Below are positions 12,691-26,480 of a stretch of DNA of 64,000 bases, piece by piece. Source of the stretch: Galaxea fascicularis (lineage: Eukaryota; Cnidaria; Anthozoa; Scleractinia; Euphylliidae); the NCBI GenBank assembly GCA_948470475.1, contig OX419345.1, forward strand, positions 13,828,800 through 13,892,799. The letters are read 5' to 3'. A model generated the notes under the pieces. The model saw only the letters and a list, made by a program, of their open reading frames with translations, was not told the origin of the DNA and did not search any database. The position numbers were made by a program, and so were the translations under genes. Each line of letters opens with the position of its first letter. Position 1 is the stretch's first letter.

Positions 12691-14359
12691 TGAGTAGACT
12701 AATTCTGGTCTTATTCAAGGCAACACTGAAAGGAGAGAACGACTTCAGGTCAATATTAACCTATTGCTGCGGGCAACACCCATTTTTGATCATGACGACA
12801 GCCTGAAGGCATTTTTCATTCGATAAATGACATGTTTAAACAATCAGAAACAATTTACTAAGAATACAGCTTTGTGCCCCAAGGCACAGATAAGCCAGCA
12901 ATAGGTCAAACCCCTTACTTCCCCAAGTGATGAAGGAAAGTTGACATCAGTTTCTACGCTCTGCATGTGGGAATAATGCTGCTGGCAATTGAGAATCACA
13001 GCTGGAAAGTACAGCTCGACAGCTTTTGAATTGAATGACAACACTTTAAGGTTGCATCCATTTACTCGAAATTTAGAACCAAATTGCATGACTCAGGTTT
13101 GACCATAGGAAGTGCAAAGTGGATTTCGAGTGTTATTGAATTAGCATTTGCCACATTCAGATATAACAAGATCAAAATGGATAACCATCACCAGCTTGTC
13201 GACAACGGAAATTGCGAGCACGCGTTTATAACTTGCGACATACGTATTCAATTAGCATGTTTTTCGGCAAGTACTTTATCAAAGGCAGGCCAGAACGTGT
13301 TAGTATGCATAAACATTTCATAAACAATACTTTTTACCATAAACCAACATGCCAGTCATTCAGTTATGTGATTCGTGACGTGATGTTATGAAGTCACGCA
13401 TACTGCTGGGGTTTCGCCGCTGAAATATAGACTTACAATGATAAGACCCTCCTTAAAACGATGACAACTTAGTACAGACTCTACTGTGAGAATTAAAAGT
13501 TCACCCCCATGAATCTTGCTCACAGACATAGGTAAACTAAACAGATCTAGCTTCACTGTTTTAATTGAATTTGTGGCCGTTGTAGTATACTAGATTTAGC
13601 GTTAATCTGTATTTTCATTAAACATTTTCTGTTGTTTGCAGTCAACTATTACCATTCTCATACAAATATTTATCGTGTCATTTTTTATGAGTGGACAAGA
13701 TAAAGTAAATATTTGGATAAATCCGCCCGTTTTCGATCACGCTAACCAGCAGGAAATTCACGGACATCATCACCCCTATCTGGCCTTCGAGCAAAACTTT
13801 CCTGTGGAACGTCTTGTTATTTTCAGTTGGTTTCTTCTAGTGGAAATTTCACGAAAGTCCCTTCCCCTTGCAATCTTCAGGCAAGAGTTAAGTTAAAAAT
13901 AAGTTGCTAACTTTCAGATTAATTCAAAAGCACTCATTAAATCCTTAAAGCTCGCTCAGCCAGATCATACAAAAAAATTAGAATCTCCCGGAATCAACTT
14001 CATAGCATTGAAAATAACTCGGTAACACATTGCCTGTGTAGTTTTACATCTTTTAATATGTCTTCATGAAAAGGGTGCTTAGTATTAAAACAAACGTGAT
14101 GACATAAAAGCAGAATTAACTAGATTTCTTCGTTAATTCATCTTTCACCACCGCTCATGTAAGGTCTTTATCGAAATCACAGTTAATCGCAGATAAGACT
14201 GCAACAATATGCGAAACTGAAATGCTCAATTAAAGAAACAAAACGTAGGCAATTCAAGATAGTATAACGCGGCCTTTGACGCGCTTCAAAGCTTTTTTTT
14301 GATTTGCGAGTTCTCCAAGTAAAAGCTGCTCCAATAATATCTAAGGACAGATTTGATTG
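12691..14359. other. Intergenic region 5' of cysteine-rich gene A
   Basis: This should include the promoter and a possible 5' non-coding exon of cysteine-rich gene A. I see no TATA box at a convincing distance and no other gene. Open frames here are short and lack splice context. Confidence 0.4.
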
Positions 14360-15225
14360 ACGGGGAAATACCCCTGGAACTGGAACTTTATTGAAACAAC
14401 AGATGAATTGGTCTTCATGAAAGCCACGTAAGGTTTAAAATGCAAGTAGACCTAATAAACTAACAATAAACCAATAAAAAAGAGGAACAATCTAAATCCA
14501 AAGTCAAGATCTTCAGTCCAATCCTTTTTTAGAAGTAGCTAGAGAACTAGCTGACTTTATGGAATTGGGCAAAGATTTCCACAATTTGGGACCAGCATAG
14601 GCAAAATTCCTTTTCATGTAATCAGATTTTGGTAGTGGCAAATTAATATTTAATTCACTGTTCCTAATATTGTATGGATTCCTTACCTTGACTTTGGAGA
14701 ATTTATCAGTTAAATAGGATGGGGCTGCAGCAGAGGTGAGTAGAAATCTTGAACATTTGGCCGGTGGCTCTATGCTTAGCTCTTCTGGTTTTTACATCCT
14801 TTGAGCTACCATCACGGGCAGCCCTTAGTATAACCCTACCAGCTCTATTCTGTAATTTCTGTAGTCTAGTTGCAAAACCTTTAGATAAATTATCCCATAC
14901 TATATCACAGTAATCAAAAGAGGGCTGGATATATAGTTATGAGAGTGTTATGGTTTACAAATTGCCTCAATGGTCTTAAGCCTCCGATTGCAGGTGAGAC
15001 CTTTTTTGCCACATGGTCAATATGAGAAGACCATGATAAACGTTCATCTATATGGATACCAAGAGATTTACCAGAGTAAACTCTTTTTATGTTAGTGTCA
15101 CCTAGGCTAATCTCAGGAGAATAGCCAAGATTAGCGAGATTGTAACCCGAGCCAATAGTCGAAGCATACCATGAGACAATTGCAGCTTTCCTTTTAAACT
15201 GAACCGTTATGACCTTCATGCATTG
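14360..15225 (-). mobile_element. LINE (non-LTR retrotransposon) 3' fragment, degraded
   Basis: Read on the minus strand, the frame at 14914-15219 ends the reverse transcriptase region. KSLGIHIDERLSWSSHID is followed by KKVSPAIGGLRPLR, the family's usual VKSLGVxID..LxWxxHI and IGxLxxxR pattern. After a frame break it continues with QPSFDYCDIVWDNLS and LQKLQNRAGRVILRA, typical of CR1/L2/jockey-type elements. Later parts carry several stops and the 5' end is missing, so it is a dead copy. It is unlikely to be expressed. Confidence 0.85.
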
Positions 15226-16001
15226 GCTAGCTTGAAGTAAAAAAAAACCGCGTCAGTTGTCCTCAATCACGTCCTATTTTTGCTGAAATATTTTAAATTC
15301 ATTCTGCGACAGGCGATTTACACAAAAGAGGTACCCATGCAAAGTGCATAGCTGAGAAAAAGGACAGACGAATTTTGACACGGCTGCTGTTGCGAGTCAA
15401 CCAAAACAATTTTTTCCTCCGAAAAAAAAAGTGTCAAGTTTGAGAAACAGGAAGAAAGAACAAATTCCTTTTATTGAGCAAGAACCCGCATAAACAACTG
15501 TTTCTGATTAATAAGTCATCACCTTTTAACAGCTCTTCTTCCTGCGGGGGTAGAACAGGTCTTTTTACGCTGTAAAAGTGCTTTTCTAAGACAAAGAAAG
15601 CCGGGCATAATGCCTACGTTCAAAGAATACTGTGGTTTTAAACAGGCGCCACTGACACAAAGGGAGCGGAGAATTTTGGCGGAAAACTTAGGTGTGATTT
15701 TCATTGAGTAATTAAAACAATGGCAGAAAAAGAGTGTTGTTTTCAAGTTATGTTAGATCATATTAACACGCGATAAACTCGCGAGCTGATGGCCAGCATT
15801 TTGTACTCAAGGATATCATTATCAAAGAAATGCGTTAATTGTTTTCAGTCAAACGCACGGGTCGGTAGTAAAGGCCAAGGAACTTGGAATAAACAATTAA
15901 CAATGACATGACGTGAATTTGTCAGTACGGCCTGGATTTATGAATGGCTCAACTAGTGAAGTTATTTGCTCACACAACTAAGTGAATTTTGCCGAGAGTC
16001 A

Positions 16002-16120
16002 GGTAGCCTGCAAGCAGGCTCTTGTAGGCCCCTCGCGGGATAGCTTCGCTCGTCAGCTTGTTTCTCACGGCTTCGCCGCTCGTCCCGTATCAGCTTTGAG
16101 AGCCTGTTCGCAGCCTAAAC
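16002..16120. repeat. Palindromic element with AGCCTG...CAGGCT-type termini
   Basis: The left end gtagcctgcaagcaggctc and the right end gagcctgttcgcagcctaaa are inverted relative to each other. The family resembles the 65-bp element at 42718-42782 and the segment at 46887-47033. The class is unknown and it is non-coding. Confidence 0.5.
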
Positions 16121-16397
16121 GTCAGGGATTAATTTCGTCTCGAAGCAGCGGTCATAAGTTTCCATGACTTTGAAACTGTCTTCTGAACACAACGAAATGA
16201 AGTAAAGACTTGCACGGCTTATTTAATACGAATAGTGTCGAAATCAGGGAAGCACTTTTGTAAAGAGGAGAAAATTGCTCCAAATTCGAATATTTCGCTT
16301 ATTTGTTTCTGAGGTATTTCAGCCACTGATCAGCTGAAACAAAAAGTGAGAAGCTAATGTAGCGTACAATCTGAATTGAAGAAAATCACTGGCAGTG

Positions 16398-16785
16398 TTG
16401 GATAACCGCGTTCCATGATCGCACATGATCGCACATATATTACAACTGAGTTGTACGTTTTTTCTACATCTTTTACTCTCTTTCAATTCCGACATTTAAA
16501 ATAAACAACTTTATAATTACATAACATCACCAAAACAAACGCAAATATCAGAGCGTTAACTGTTACATTATGACATATGTAGTTAATGTATTCTAAGAAT
16601 TCCGTTCCATGATCGTACGTACATATTACAAATTTGTACTGTTTTTTTCTTTCTTTTTCTATCTTTAAATTCTAACATTTAACAATTTTATAACTAAGTA
16701 ACACCACGAAAATCGTGTGTAAAACGAACATAAATGTTAACTTCGACTGTTACAGTCTGATATAGTCAAGGTATTCTAAAAATTA
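16398..16785. repeat. Tandem duplication, period about 194 bp, two diverged units
   Basis: Both units begin with ttccatgatcg (16411 and 16605) and run through similar blocks. These are an ACATATTACAA motif, a T-rich tract, a stretch like ttataactaagtaacacca, and finally ttctaa before the unit end. Identity is clearly above chance but many substitutions have accumulated. Confidence 0.75.
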
Positions 16786-19700
16786 CTAACGAGAAATATA
16801 TGGTGAAGGGGTTGGCGTACATAACAAACCTTTGTTTAGATATATCCTTGACTTGGGAGTATTCTCTCTTTAACCTTCTGGCGCTTTTGTTCTCGATTCC
16901 TTTTTGTTGCTGTTAAAAAATGAGTTGATGACTAAAGCACTTACTCTGCCTGATTGACGTAATGGTCAAACTAGTACTTTCTGTAAAATTTTGCACAGTT
17001 ATATAGGCAGTACGTTGTCATGCCGAAATAAGAATGTCTGAAATTCAGTATCAAACAATACCACACCCCCAAAGAATGGAGTGCCAAAGAAAAAAGTCCT
17101 TAAGGTCAGCTGTCCGTGAATAATTAAAAGTAGTTTGGCGATTTGTAACTGTCATATAAATATAATTTGTGACGCTCGATTGAAGATCAATCAAATTTTG
17201 CGACCCTTGAACCTGCATTCTGTAGCACGGATTATTATGCCATAGTCAGCTCTCCCTGGAACGTGCATAAAACAAGCGCCGAATGTTACGAAACTGATAA
17301 CCTTTCATCAAGGAGACGTCGTTTAAGGCGACTGCAATCGTGTGCCTATGTTCAGCATGATTGAAGGAATTTTATGATTAACGAATGTTCTAGATTTAAA
17401 AATAAGGAAAACTGTAACTTTAGCCTTCAAAAAATAATGTCTGCGCCGATGGGAATCTTTTTTAATTTTTCCCGAACCTATTCTTATCTGAGAGAGAAAC
17501 ATTTGCAAATTATAGCACATTTGTTCGTAAAAGTTCCCGTTTCTTTTAATTTCTGTGTGTGAGGCGTTTTGAGATATTTCCTCAGGCATAGTGACACAAG
17601 ATGCCAGTGGTTTCGACACAATAGTATCCCACCAATTCAAAGTTTTTCATACGTTCGCAGAGCCTACTGTGCGAAGTACCTCATAGATTATACGGCAGAT
17701 AAAAAACACATTTTACAAATAATTGTGGTGCGGTGTTGTACTCCTTGAATGCGCTCGTGATCAATGTTTGAACTACAACTGTAGCTGTGTTTCTATAGTG
17801 ACAAAACCATGGACGCACTGACAAACGTGGTGCCCTCCAAAATGGCGCGGGCACATGCACGATCCCGAGCCCTCGTGCATAACGTCATAGCTGAAGCCGG
17901 TTGAATTGTAGTTAGCCGCTAACCTTTGTTCCTCTTTGTCATTTAATTTTCCGGTAAAGTTTCCTTTATGCTTTGAAACATCCTGTTTTTAGTTTGCTTT
18001 TACAATAGAGAGGCGACTACTACGTTCCTGTATACATACAATATCGATTCATTTCAATGCCAACTACAACTAAGATTCTATAGGGTTCCATAGACATGAC
18101 GCCTAGGAAGTTATTGGCCAAAGTGCTTTTTCCTGTTATTAAGCCTTTGCAGCAACAGGGGTCTAAAATGACTTTCTGTTTGAATAAATATTTCCCACTG
18201 AAAAACAAACCACAGAACTGGAAAACAGAGCATTTTGCACACAGAATAAAGAACCCTGGTTTGTCAGGAACATACTGTGTCCGATTAATTATATAAGTCT
18301 CCGGTTTTCTTTCTTATACTGAGAGAAAACCTGTTCGCTTAGTCACGACAGGCAAACACTTCCTTCCTGAGGCAAAATAAAGGAAATCTGAAAAAAGCCA
18401 CAACAACGGCGAAGTGCCAACATTCTCTGAGATGCGACCATTGTTACTTTCGAATAAAAACAATAAACACTGTATGAAGACAAGCGGCGCTAAGTTGGCT
18501 TAACCTACATTCAAACGGATTTTTTTAATCACGGTCACATCCTATAAAGTTCAAAAAAGTTTATCATCTACTCACTAAGTGAAAGTCCAAAGAGGTTTTT
18601 GCTGCATTCTTCCTAACTCAGTCAACTGCCCCATCACCCACTCCACGATCGAGCGCTACCTGCGATCATTTAATTTGGCACAAGAAACTGAACAATGACG
18701 ACCTCATTATGTTTATCAGGTTAAAGGTCACTTTGCCAAGGGTATTTGCTCAACATAGACACTGCACCAACAGTGGTTCCACAGTAGCATTCTATGGCGT
18801 CAGTGCATAACAGATTTATTAGTCGCGATAGTGGGTCAAACGAAATTGGAATGTATTGGCTATCCAGCGATACCATTGCTGTACAGTATCTCTCTTTTAA
18901 ATGATGGGGTGTGGGAGGGGCTGCCATTTTCCAGTTAAGAGAGCATTTGACTCTATTTTAAGAGTGTTCAATGCAACTTTAGAGACATTTCCTACCCCGT
19001 GAGCAGTGTTTTTTTTCTCCACCGTCCAGTGGAGAAAATCAATGCTCGCAGCCGAAGTATGGGTTTCCATTTCCTTTTAGTACTGATTTTTTTAGGCTGA
19101 AGAGCCTCATTAGGAAGGATCAATAAATGTATAACGAAGCTGGGCTTAACCAAGCGGGGGAGGGGAAACTTGAAAACACGATTAAGCTATATTAGGGTTA
19201 CTGTGAGTCTTATTATAGCTTAATTACGAATCAGTTAAGATGTTTCTCGAACGTGTTTATCATGACTTAAATTCATGTTATTGTCGCACGAACTTAAACT
19301 TAGGCTTAAAAAGCATTTTCAAACGGTGAGATGAAATGCTTGGCTAACTCTTAACAATATAATCATGGACTAGTGCTATTTAAAATTTGGCCTTCAAACA
19401 ACTTTTCCTTGGTACTCAAAGTTGAAATTTTTAACCGGCATTCTTACGCAAAATAAAAAAAACCTGCGATTAAATTTTTCATTTCATCAGTACTTCATCA
19501 GAACTTTTCACTCCATCAGTACTCAATACACATTCCTGCCTTAGGCTGCCAATTGTTGACAAAATTACAGCTAAATAACATACCAGAAAAGGAAAGAGAG
19601 AGTAGCTCTGGAAAGGAAAACATCTTGAATAGATGTAACAATATAACGACGTGATAATTAATTTATATTACCTATTTTAGATCACTGCACAGACCTATGA

Positions 19701-22249
19701 GTAACAACTCGTTATTAGCGAAATACGTGGTACAGGGCCATATTGAAACATTTCAGACAATGATTGGCAAAAGCGCATATTTACGGTGACAAATTCGAAG
19801 CTATAACATCTGCAAACAAACGCAGTTTGACCAAGAGTTTCTTCTTTTTTTACATCTGCAAAACTCATCAAGGCCTCGCCGTAGGTCCGTTATCACTATA
19901 TTTAGAAGAAAATTAAGTCTCCCACAAAGATGGCTTAATATCAGATTTGATTTAATTGAACTAAACCTCTTAACAAAGCTACCAGAAAAATCTCAGTTAC
20001 TCCTAGATAAAGTTTAAATAATTTCATAAGTGCTTGCCACTTAAAATTCAATCCAAAAGACTGATCTGGTACACGGAATGTGCGGTTAAATTTAACCCTC
20101 TCAACAGAAATTTCCTTGAAATTTTTGAGGTTCTGCTCTTCTTCATTGTGTCCAAATACAAGTGTTTCCCTTCCGTGTTTAGTTTTGGTTCTCTTAAAAC
20201 TTAATAAAATATCCTATGTTCTTGTAGACTTTTGAGGTCTAAAATGCTATCTTGTTTATCTTGAACTGGAACATACCTTGTTTCTACCACTTCGTTCTTT
20301 TTTTGTTCTGGAAAAAATTCCTCGAGGACATCACCATAAAAGGAAAAGCTTTCAGGGTGAGGTTAGAAAGTGCTTGGTTCTGTTATTGTTCAATTAAAAA
20401 ATTTTTCTTTGCACAATTGCTGTTCTGTAACTCATTAAAGGCGTCAATAGACCGAGACTATTGATTACGTTTAGAGGACGTCGTTGTACAACTATATGGC
20501 GTGTCCACATCCTGTCCAGGATTAAAGTGGACGCGTTATAAATAACTTGATCTACTTGATCTTGAATACAGCGTCGATAGATTGATCAATTGATCGGATC
20601 GTTCCAATTCACCTTGGAAAAGACAGAGTCGCGTATGACCCGGCAGACAGTTCATCTCTACATTCAAGCGGACCTTTCACTAGAGGACCCTTTTCGCTTC
20701 TAACTGCAACTGATAAAACTTTTAAAGCTTATCAGTGACAATTACTTAAGGGCCGAATACGTAGAATACTAATAAAAGTCTGTCACTTCCCTTATTGTCC
20801 TGTTAATTCCCTAATTGCTTGCTCCTCACTGGCCTTTATCGTCCTATTTTTTTCCTAAGTCTTTCTTTACCACATCAAGAAGCTTTGTTCCCCGCCTTTG
20901 TCGTCAATGAATTCCCCTCTCGGGGTTGTACATCGGAATTGAGGTGTTTTATTTTATTTTTTATCTTCAAAGTACAACAAATGGTTTACAAAAATGTATG
21001 AGGGCAAAAAGTCAGTAGCGAATCAAGGTCAAAACTCGTGAAAATCTTTGGATAAACTAAATAGCAGAAGCTTCAACGGGAAAATTGTAAGATGTCGTAG
21101 TGGACTGTACCATAATCAGTGCTTGCGAAAACAGGCGCCAGGCAGGCCAATTTGCCTAACAGTCCGAAGATACATCGTCCTTAATTAATGTAACGCTAAT
21201 GGCGGTTTGCAACTAGTGATTTCAGTTTCTATCTCCCATCTATAACATCGCAAACTTATGTTGGGTATCCATCTTTTTTTTAAATCTATTTTCCATCTTT
21301 TTTCATCTAACGTTCGAGCTGAGAATTAATTTCCTATAGTTTTTTACTTACCACCCGAAGGTCTCTTTCGGTACGGTTGATCCTGGTGGAACGATGAACG
21401 TCTGTTATAAATTTAATTCACCTAATAAGTCATCGGGTGACACGAGTCTCTTAACCGCTACACAGATTTATATATATTTCTTATATTGTTTGTAACACTT
21501 TCCCGGGATAGAGAATACTACATTTTTCTGAACTACCACACGCTGTTTTGGAAATATTTGAGTTCTCTTTGTTGCGCAAAAAGATTGGATTAGTAAAAAA
21601 CCACAGTTAATCTTTTCCGTAGAAAGATGGAAGCTCTCTCAGCAAGTGCAATACCTAATCGGCTGGCCGGGAAATGTTTTGCGGGCGTTGCGTTGAATAA
21701 AACGTAGGGAAAATGCTTTCACAGAAAGTGCCATACCATTAAGCGAACCGACAAATATTGAGTAGTCATAATAGGACCAAGTTATTTGCTCCTGAGCCCT
21801 TTTAGTAATTATTTCAAACTGTTCTAACAACCATTCCTTGTTTATCAGATTGGTCAGCAAACGGAAACATTAAGTAAAAGTCTGCACGCATGCTCGTGGT
21901 TAATTGAAGCGCAAACAAACTTGTGTGTTGAAGTAAACGGGGCACGCGACGGCATTCCAAAGAAGAGCTTAGTTTAGCGGTAAACCTCTGAACTTTGTAG
22001 CATACTCGTCACTTGCAGTACTAATCTTAGTGAATCTGGGGGACGGACTATCGGAAAAGTTGTTTGTAGGGTGGGATTTTCTCAGCTTCCATGAGGTTTT
22101 TCGTCGTCCGTAACCTTGGATGGCTGCGAAGATTTTGTTCTCAAAATGGAAATAAAATGGTGTGTCCAAGTCTTTCAGATTATGCGGACCAAAAAGAGGT
22201 GGCATATTTGAGTGATCCAGGCAGCGGCCATCTTAAGCCTTCTTTCTTT

Positions 22250-22608
22250 TAAGAGACGAGGACGGCTACGGCAACAAGAACGTCATTTAAAAATATAACT
22301 TCTCGTTTTTGTAACTCTTTCGCAATCAAGACATTCCACTGTTTAACTTTGAAAATGATGTAGAACTCTCCAGGAACTAAGTTACTATGAATAACGTCAA
22401 AGCAAGGAAAATGAAAGAAGAAAGTTTTGCCATCATACGCTCACGTTCTCGAGAAAACCTAAAATGGTCATTTCACGTTGTTATTTGCAGATGACAGCAA
22501 AGAAATGTGCCAAAATGTAAAACGCACGTGTAAAACGATTGTTTTTGTTCATTAAGTTCATTGTTTTGTGGCGTTCTCGTTGCCGTCGCCGTCCTAGTTT
22601 CTTAAACT
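22250..22608 (+). repeat. MITE family D, copy 1 (about 360 bp)
   Basis: It starts TTAAGAGACGAGGACGGC and ends GCCGTCGCCGTCCTAG...CTTAA, so the termini are inverted repeats. The interior matches the copy at 40994-41362 almost throughout: tctcgtttttgtaactcttt, ctcacgt..tcgagaaaacctaaa, tcatttcacgttgtt, aaaatgtaaaacgcacgtg and ttgttttgtggcgttctcgt. It is non-coding. Confidence 0.85.
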
Positions 22609-22784
22609 CCCCGCTATAATTGTCATTGTTGAATACGGTAACCATGGGATAGGGATTTCAAATGCTCGAGTTTAAGGGGCTCTGGAAGTTCTTGGACAAA
22701 AAGGGTAACAAGCTATCTAACACTATCTGTGATTCGCGTTCGCGCTTTTGTTAGGCGAATAGTGCATCCTGAACTGACATACAT

Positions 22785-23000
22785 TCTTACATAAATGTTG
22801 AACACTGTATCATGCTATGTTGAATTAGGTTGAATTAGGTTGAAGTAGGCCATTTAACAAGTTGAACGTTGTTGAAAAAAAAAAGGTTGAACGAAAATAG
22901 AGACGAGCCGGCTTTTCTGTTGAACAGCAAGCTGGATGCTAGAACATCGTTCAACATTTGTTGCTCAACAAATGTTGCACGATGTTGAACCGTGTGTCAC
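22785..23000. repeat. TTGAA/TTCAA-rich hairpin repeat
   Basis: Many copies of ttgaac and its complement are present, including the near-perfect palindrome TTCAACATTTGTTGCTCAAC with AAATGTTG following. The motif style recalls the GCAACATTGTTG element at 38683-38925, but I cannot show they are one family. Confidence 0.4.
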
Positions 23001-23148
23001 TAGCATCAGTGAAGCCGTAAATTAAACCATTGTTTCGCCACTACAACTTGCGCTTGAAATTATACCACGAAAGAGAAATCGCTCAAAACATGCAAATAAC
23101 AGAAAAATTCATAAAAAGTTCAAATCTGGTGAAAAGATAACAGAACCA

Positions 23149-23171
23149 CAAAAAAAAAAAAAAAAAAAAAA
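23149..23171. repeat. Poly-A tract
   Basis: An uninterrupted run of more than 20 A residues follows accac. It could be the tail of a retroposed sequence but no source is recognisable upstream. Confidence 0.9.
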
Positions 23172-23460
23172 ACGGAGAACAAACCTTTTCTCTTGTTTTT
23201 CGTCCGTGTGCCAATCTGAGTCTTGGTACAATGTGTGACTTAACTTGCGAGCAGGTTTTTAAGCAGTGGAAAGAGGAAACGAGTTTCAGCCATGAAAACA
23301 GGTAGTTCTGAGAAAAGGTTTGCTAAGAAGTTAATCCTTCCGCAAGTGCGCCCGTAATCCATTTTGAGGCCAAGTTTTGCTCGACAATAAAATAATTCAT
23401 TTGAATAATCCGCTATAAATTCCAGCACTCAGAACAAAGTCAAAGGGCGAACGTGCTTTA

Positions 23461-25104
23461 TGAAGCCTTGTAGAATCATGCACCGAGTTCGAATAAAACT
23501 GTTCACATGCACGTGCACGTGTGAGGGAATCATGTTTGTCAAACACAATGTTCAAGAAGGCTTAACGAAACTGCCATTTTAAGGAATTGTGCGCAGAGCA
23601 GTATTTTGTACCGGGTGCTAATAAAATCCCGGTCTTGGGTTTAAACATAAGACACGAGTTTACGTGATGATTTAGACAAAGTCAAATAGTAATTACTCAT
23701 AATACCTGATAATACGAACTTCGGCAGACACGACGTACGTCCATTTAATCTTAAATCGTTCGTTTAATCTGATTTAGCAATTCTTGCATGTAGATATTTG
23801 TGGGATGAGGTAAGACTTACAAAAATCATCGTAGATAATTAACACGCGTCTTCTTTAGAAGAATACACCAATGAATTTCAATTCCCAATACGTTTTACGA
23901 AAGATTCACAATTCAACAATAAAAAAAGAGAAAAAAATGAAGAAGCGACAGTTTAGGGAAAAAGAGATAAAAGCCTATCAGACTATAAAACAGATATCTG
24001 TTTTATAGTATGTGATTTCTCGGTCCTCCAAAACGTTGATCCACTCACAGAAAAAGATCTATCACCATAGATTACGGTTTTAGTCTAGGGATGAGACAAG
24101 AGATAAGAATTTATTAAACGGCGCAGGGAGAGACAGCATAACGATGAAAAAGGTCACTATTATGAGCAAAACTACGGCTGTACTCAGTGGTTACAGAATC
24201 CGATCTTGTGGGTTCGATTCAAGTCGTTAAGACTGATCAATTTTTTGCTGGGCTTTGGTGCTAGTAACAAGAAATCACTAAATCTAAAGAGTTTAAACGG
24301 TACTTTTGACTATATATTGGTGCTGGTAACATAGCAGGAAAGGTATCATACATGAAGCTATTGGTGAATGGCTTAGCACCCAAGAGTCTCTCAGTCGTTC
24401 AAATGGCGATCGCAGCTTATCAGTGTACAAAACGTCACAAGGTGGGCTATCATCGTGAATTCAAATTTTCTCTCAATTTCTCCCACGTTCGCGACATGGC
24501 AGGTATTATCGTCCTACAGTCGTTACCGGGTTCAAAATTCAACATCCCACCTTATTTGCCACCCACAGGCTGCTTCCGAAATCAATGATCCCAACAGTTT
24601 GAAAGAATGCGTGTCACTGATATCTTAGCTAAATCTGGCAAATGCCTAACTTCACACAGGTCCTTATTTTTCAGTCGTTCTTTTTCGTCCGATCAGAAGA
24701 TCAAGGTGTAATCGGATTTATTTTTCAGTTTCTGTGGCACGATCAAACTTGATGAATGTTAGCTTAGTTTTCGCTTCTTTTGTCAGCTTCGCTACAGTTG
24801 AGAGGAACTCATCTACATCCTCTCCTACTTCAATGACGACCAACTCATGATTAGAAATTCTTGTCCTCTCTTCGTTTAGCAATGAATTGGATCAGACTCC
24901 AGCCGATTCTACCCGAGGCTCACATTAATTTCTGTTGTACGTTCAAACACTGTGAATATCGATTTTTAAATTAAGTTAGACTCGCCACACTTGGCAGGGA
25001 CACAACGTTAACTTGCACAAATTACTATAGGCCCTTGAAAGCACATCCTTCCCTGCCCTTATAACTAACTTATTTTTAGAAACTGCTGTCTGCTCTTCGT
25101 TTAG
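23461..25104. other. Intergenic region between the two duplicated blocks
   Basis: The motif tcttcgtttagcaatgaatt with TGGATCAG near 24870 reappears at about 25097 (tcttcgtttagcaataaatt), so the duplication boundary is ragged or there were several small duplications. No gene was recognised. The plus-strand open frame at 24352-24588 has no known motif. Confidence 0.35.
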
Positions 25105-26480
25105 CAATAAATTGGATCAGTGCAAAACCGCAGTTGTTTCGGGAAAAAAACTTCTCTCACAGCAAGCGCAATCTCAAGTTAGCGTGCCAGGAAACATTTG
25201 TGGGTGTAACTGCACCCAGTGATACTGTCGCACTCATTTCAAAGTATTTCAATAACAAAGTGGTTTTTTTAAAATAGCCCACATTTTACTTTGCCAACGG
25301 AAACAGTATAAGTACACATTGCACGTATGCACGCTTAATGTCAGTTAACGTAAGCAATTGGTGCAGGCTCGACGGTGTTCCGAAAATACTTTCATATATC
25401 ACCACATAACATGATAACTTCCATACGCGTTGCATGAGCATATGACATCCCGATACCAACTGGGAAAAGCTATGCTCATCAACAGCAATAGAAATGTCCC
25501 AAAATATTACATTTTCTGCTTCCCGACGTGAAATCTCAAGGCCATGTTGGCACTACGTGCCTCGTTGGACACGAATTTGTAACTCTAACTGGCGATGAAA
25601 AATCAGAGCTGATCTTATTTTTTTGACGACATTTAAATAGTTGTCCTGACATTTCTATACTTTACCATGTATCACTATTTGAGGGGATAAGAGATGTGTG
25701 AACTGATGGAAACCCAGACTAACGCTTCCGTTTTCTTCAGAACTGCACGGCCATTGCAGAGAAACTTTAAATGAGTGCTCCTGGCTTAGGTGGTCACGGA
25801 AAAAAAGCGCCGCTGGTTTTCCAGTTTAGCTCTTGTAATTGGAGAAAAAAATCCGCGATAAACTGATTGTGTATTGCTTTTCTTTCAAGCATTAACTTTA
25901 TATCTTTACACGGGACAAATTTGTGCCCTAAAATGTTCGTAGCCTTGATTTATGCGGAATTTTAACCCAACGACAAAAATAACCGTACCAAAGCAAGCTG
26001 AATTAAAGTAACATCGCAAAACGAACATGAATTTACTTGCTTGAACCTTTTCACGAGAACAATTCAAAAAGGGCTTAAAAACTTGTATATATAACAGGGG
26101 GAAAAATATCTCCTAACTACACCTCACTGGTCCAGAACTTAGCGCAACAAAACACTGACGCAGACAGAGAAACCAACCTGATTACTTCCACGACGGAGAT
26201 GTGTTGAATTCTCCAGTGTTATCTGACGTGATAATGTGCAATCGCGTTATAAAGTAGTAGAAACGAAACTGAAAAAAAAAACGCAAAACAAAGCGTTGAT
26301 TGAGAGTTTAAGGCGTGAAAACACGGGCTTGGACGGCCCTTGATCCTTCCGTACATCCTCACGTAATCCAGTTTAAACTCAAGATATTCTCTTAAAATAA
26401 ACTACATCAATTGAATCATCCGTTATAATCACCCAGCTTATGGAATAACGCCCGAAAGAACGTCAGTTGTTTTGGTCACC
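25105..26480. repeat. Diverged duplicated non-coding block, copy 2
   Basis: This is the partner of the block at 21585-23460. It lacks the MITE found in copy 1, so either the duplication came before that insertion or the element was lost here. No coding sequence was recognised. Confidence 0.55.

Larger units (their letters stand above)
15226..21584. other. Gene-poor intergenic region
   Basis: No gene is recognised across about 6.3 kb. It holds a short palindromic element (about 16002-16120) and a 194-bp tandem duplication (about 16398-16785). The open frames here (for example 17323-17640 and 18721-18927 on the minus strand) have no recognisable motifs and no supporting splice context. Confidence 0.4.
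21585..23460. repeat. Diverged duplicated non-coding block, copy 1
   Basis: Segments 21590-22000 and 23240-23460 match, in the same order and orientation, segments 25105-25390 and 26290-26480. Examples are gcaaacggaaaca against gccaacggaaaca, and aatccttccgcaag...cgtaatcca against gatccttccgtaca...cgtaatcca. The 22250-22608 MITE is present only in this copy. I see no protein-coding potential shared between the two copies. Confidence 0.55.

Noticed and set aside
15982..16167. Short plus-strand frame as a gene
   Set aside because: It lies within an AGCCTG-bounded palindromic repeat.
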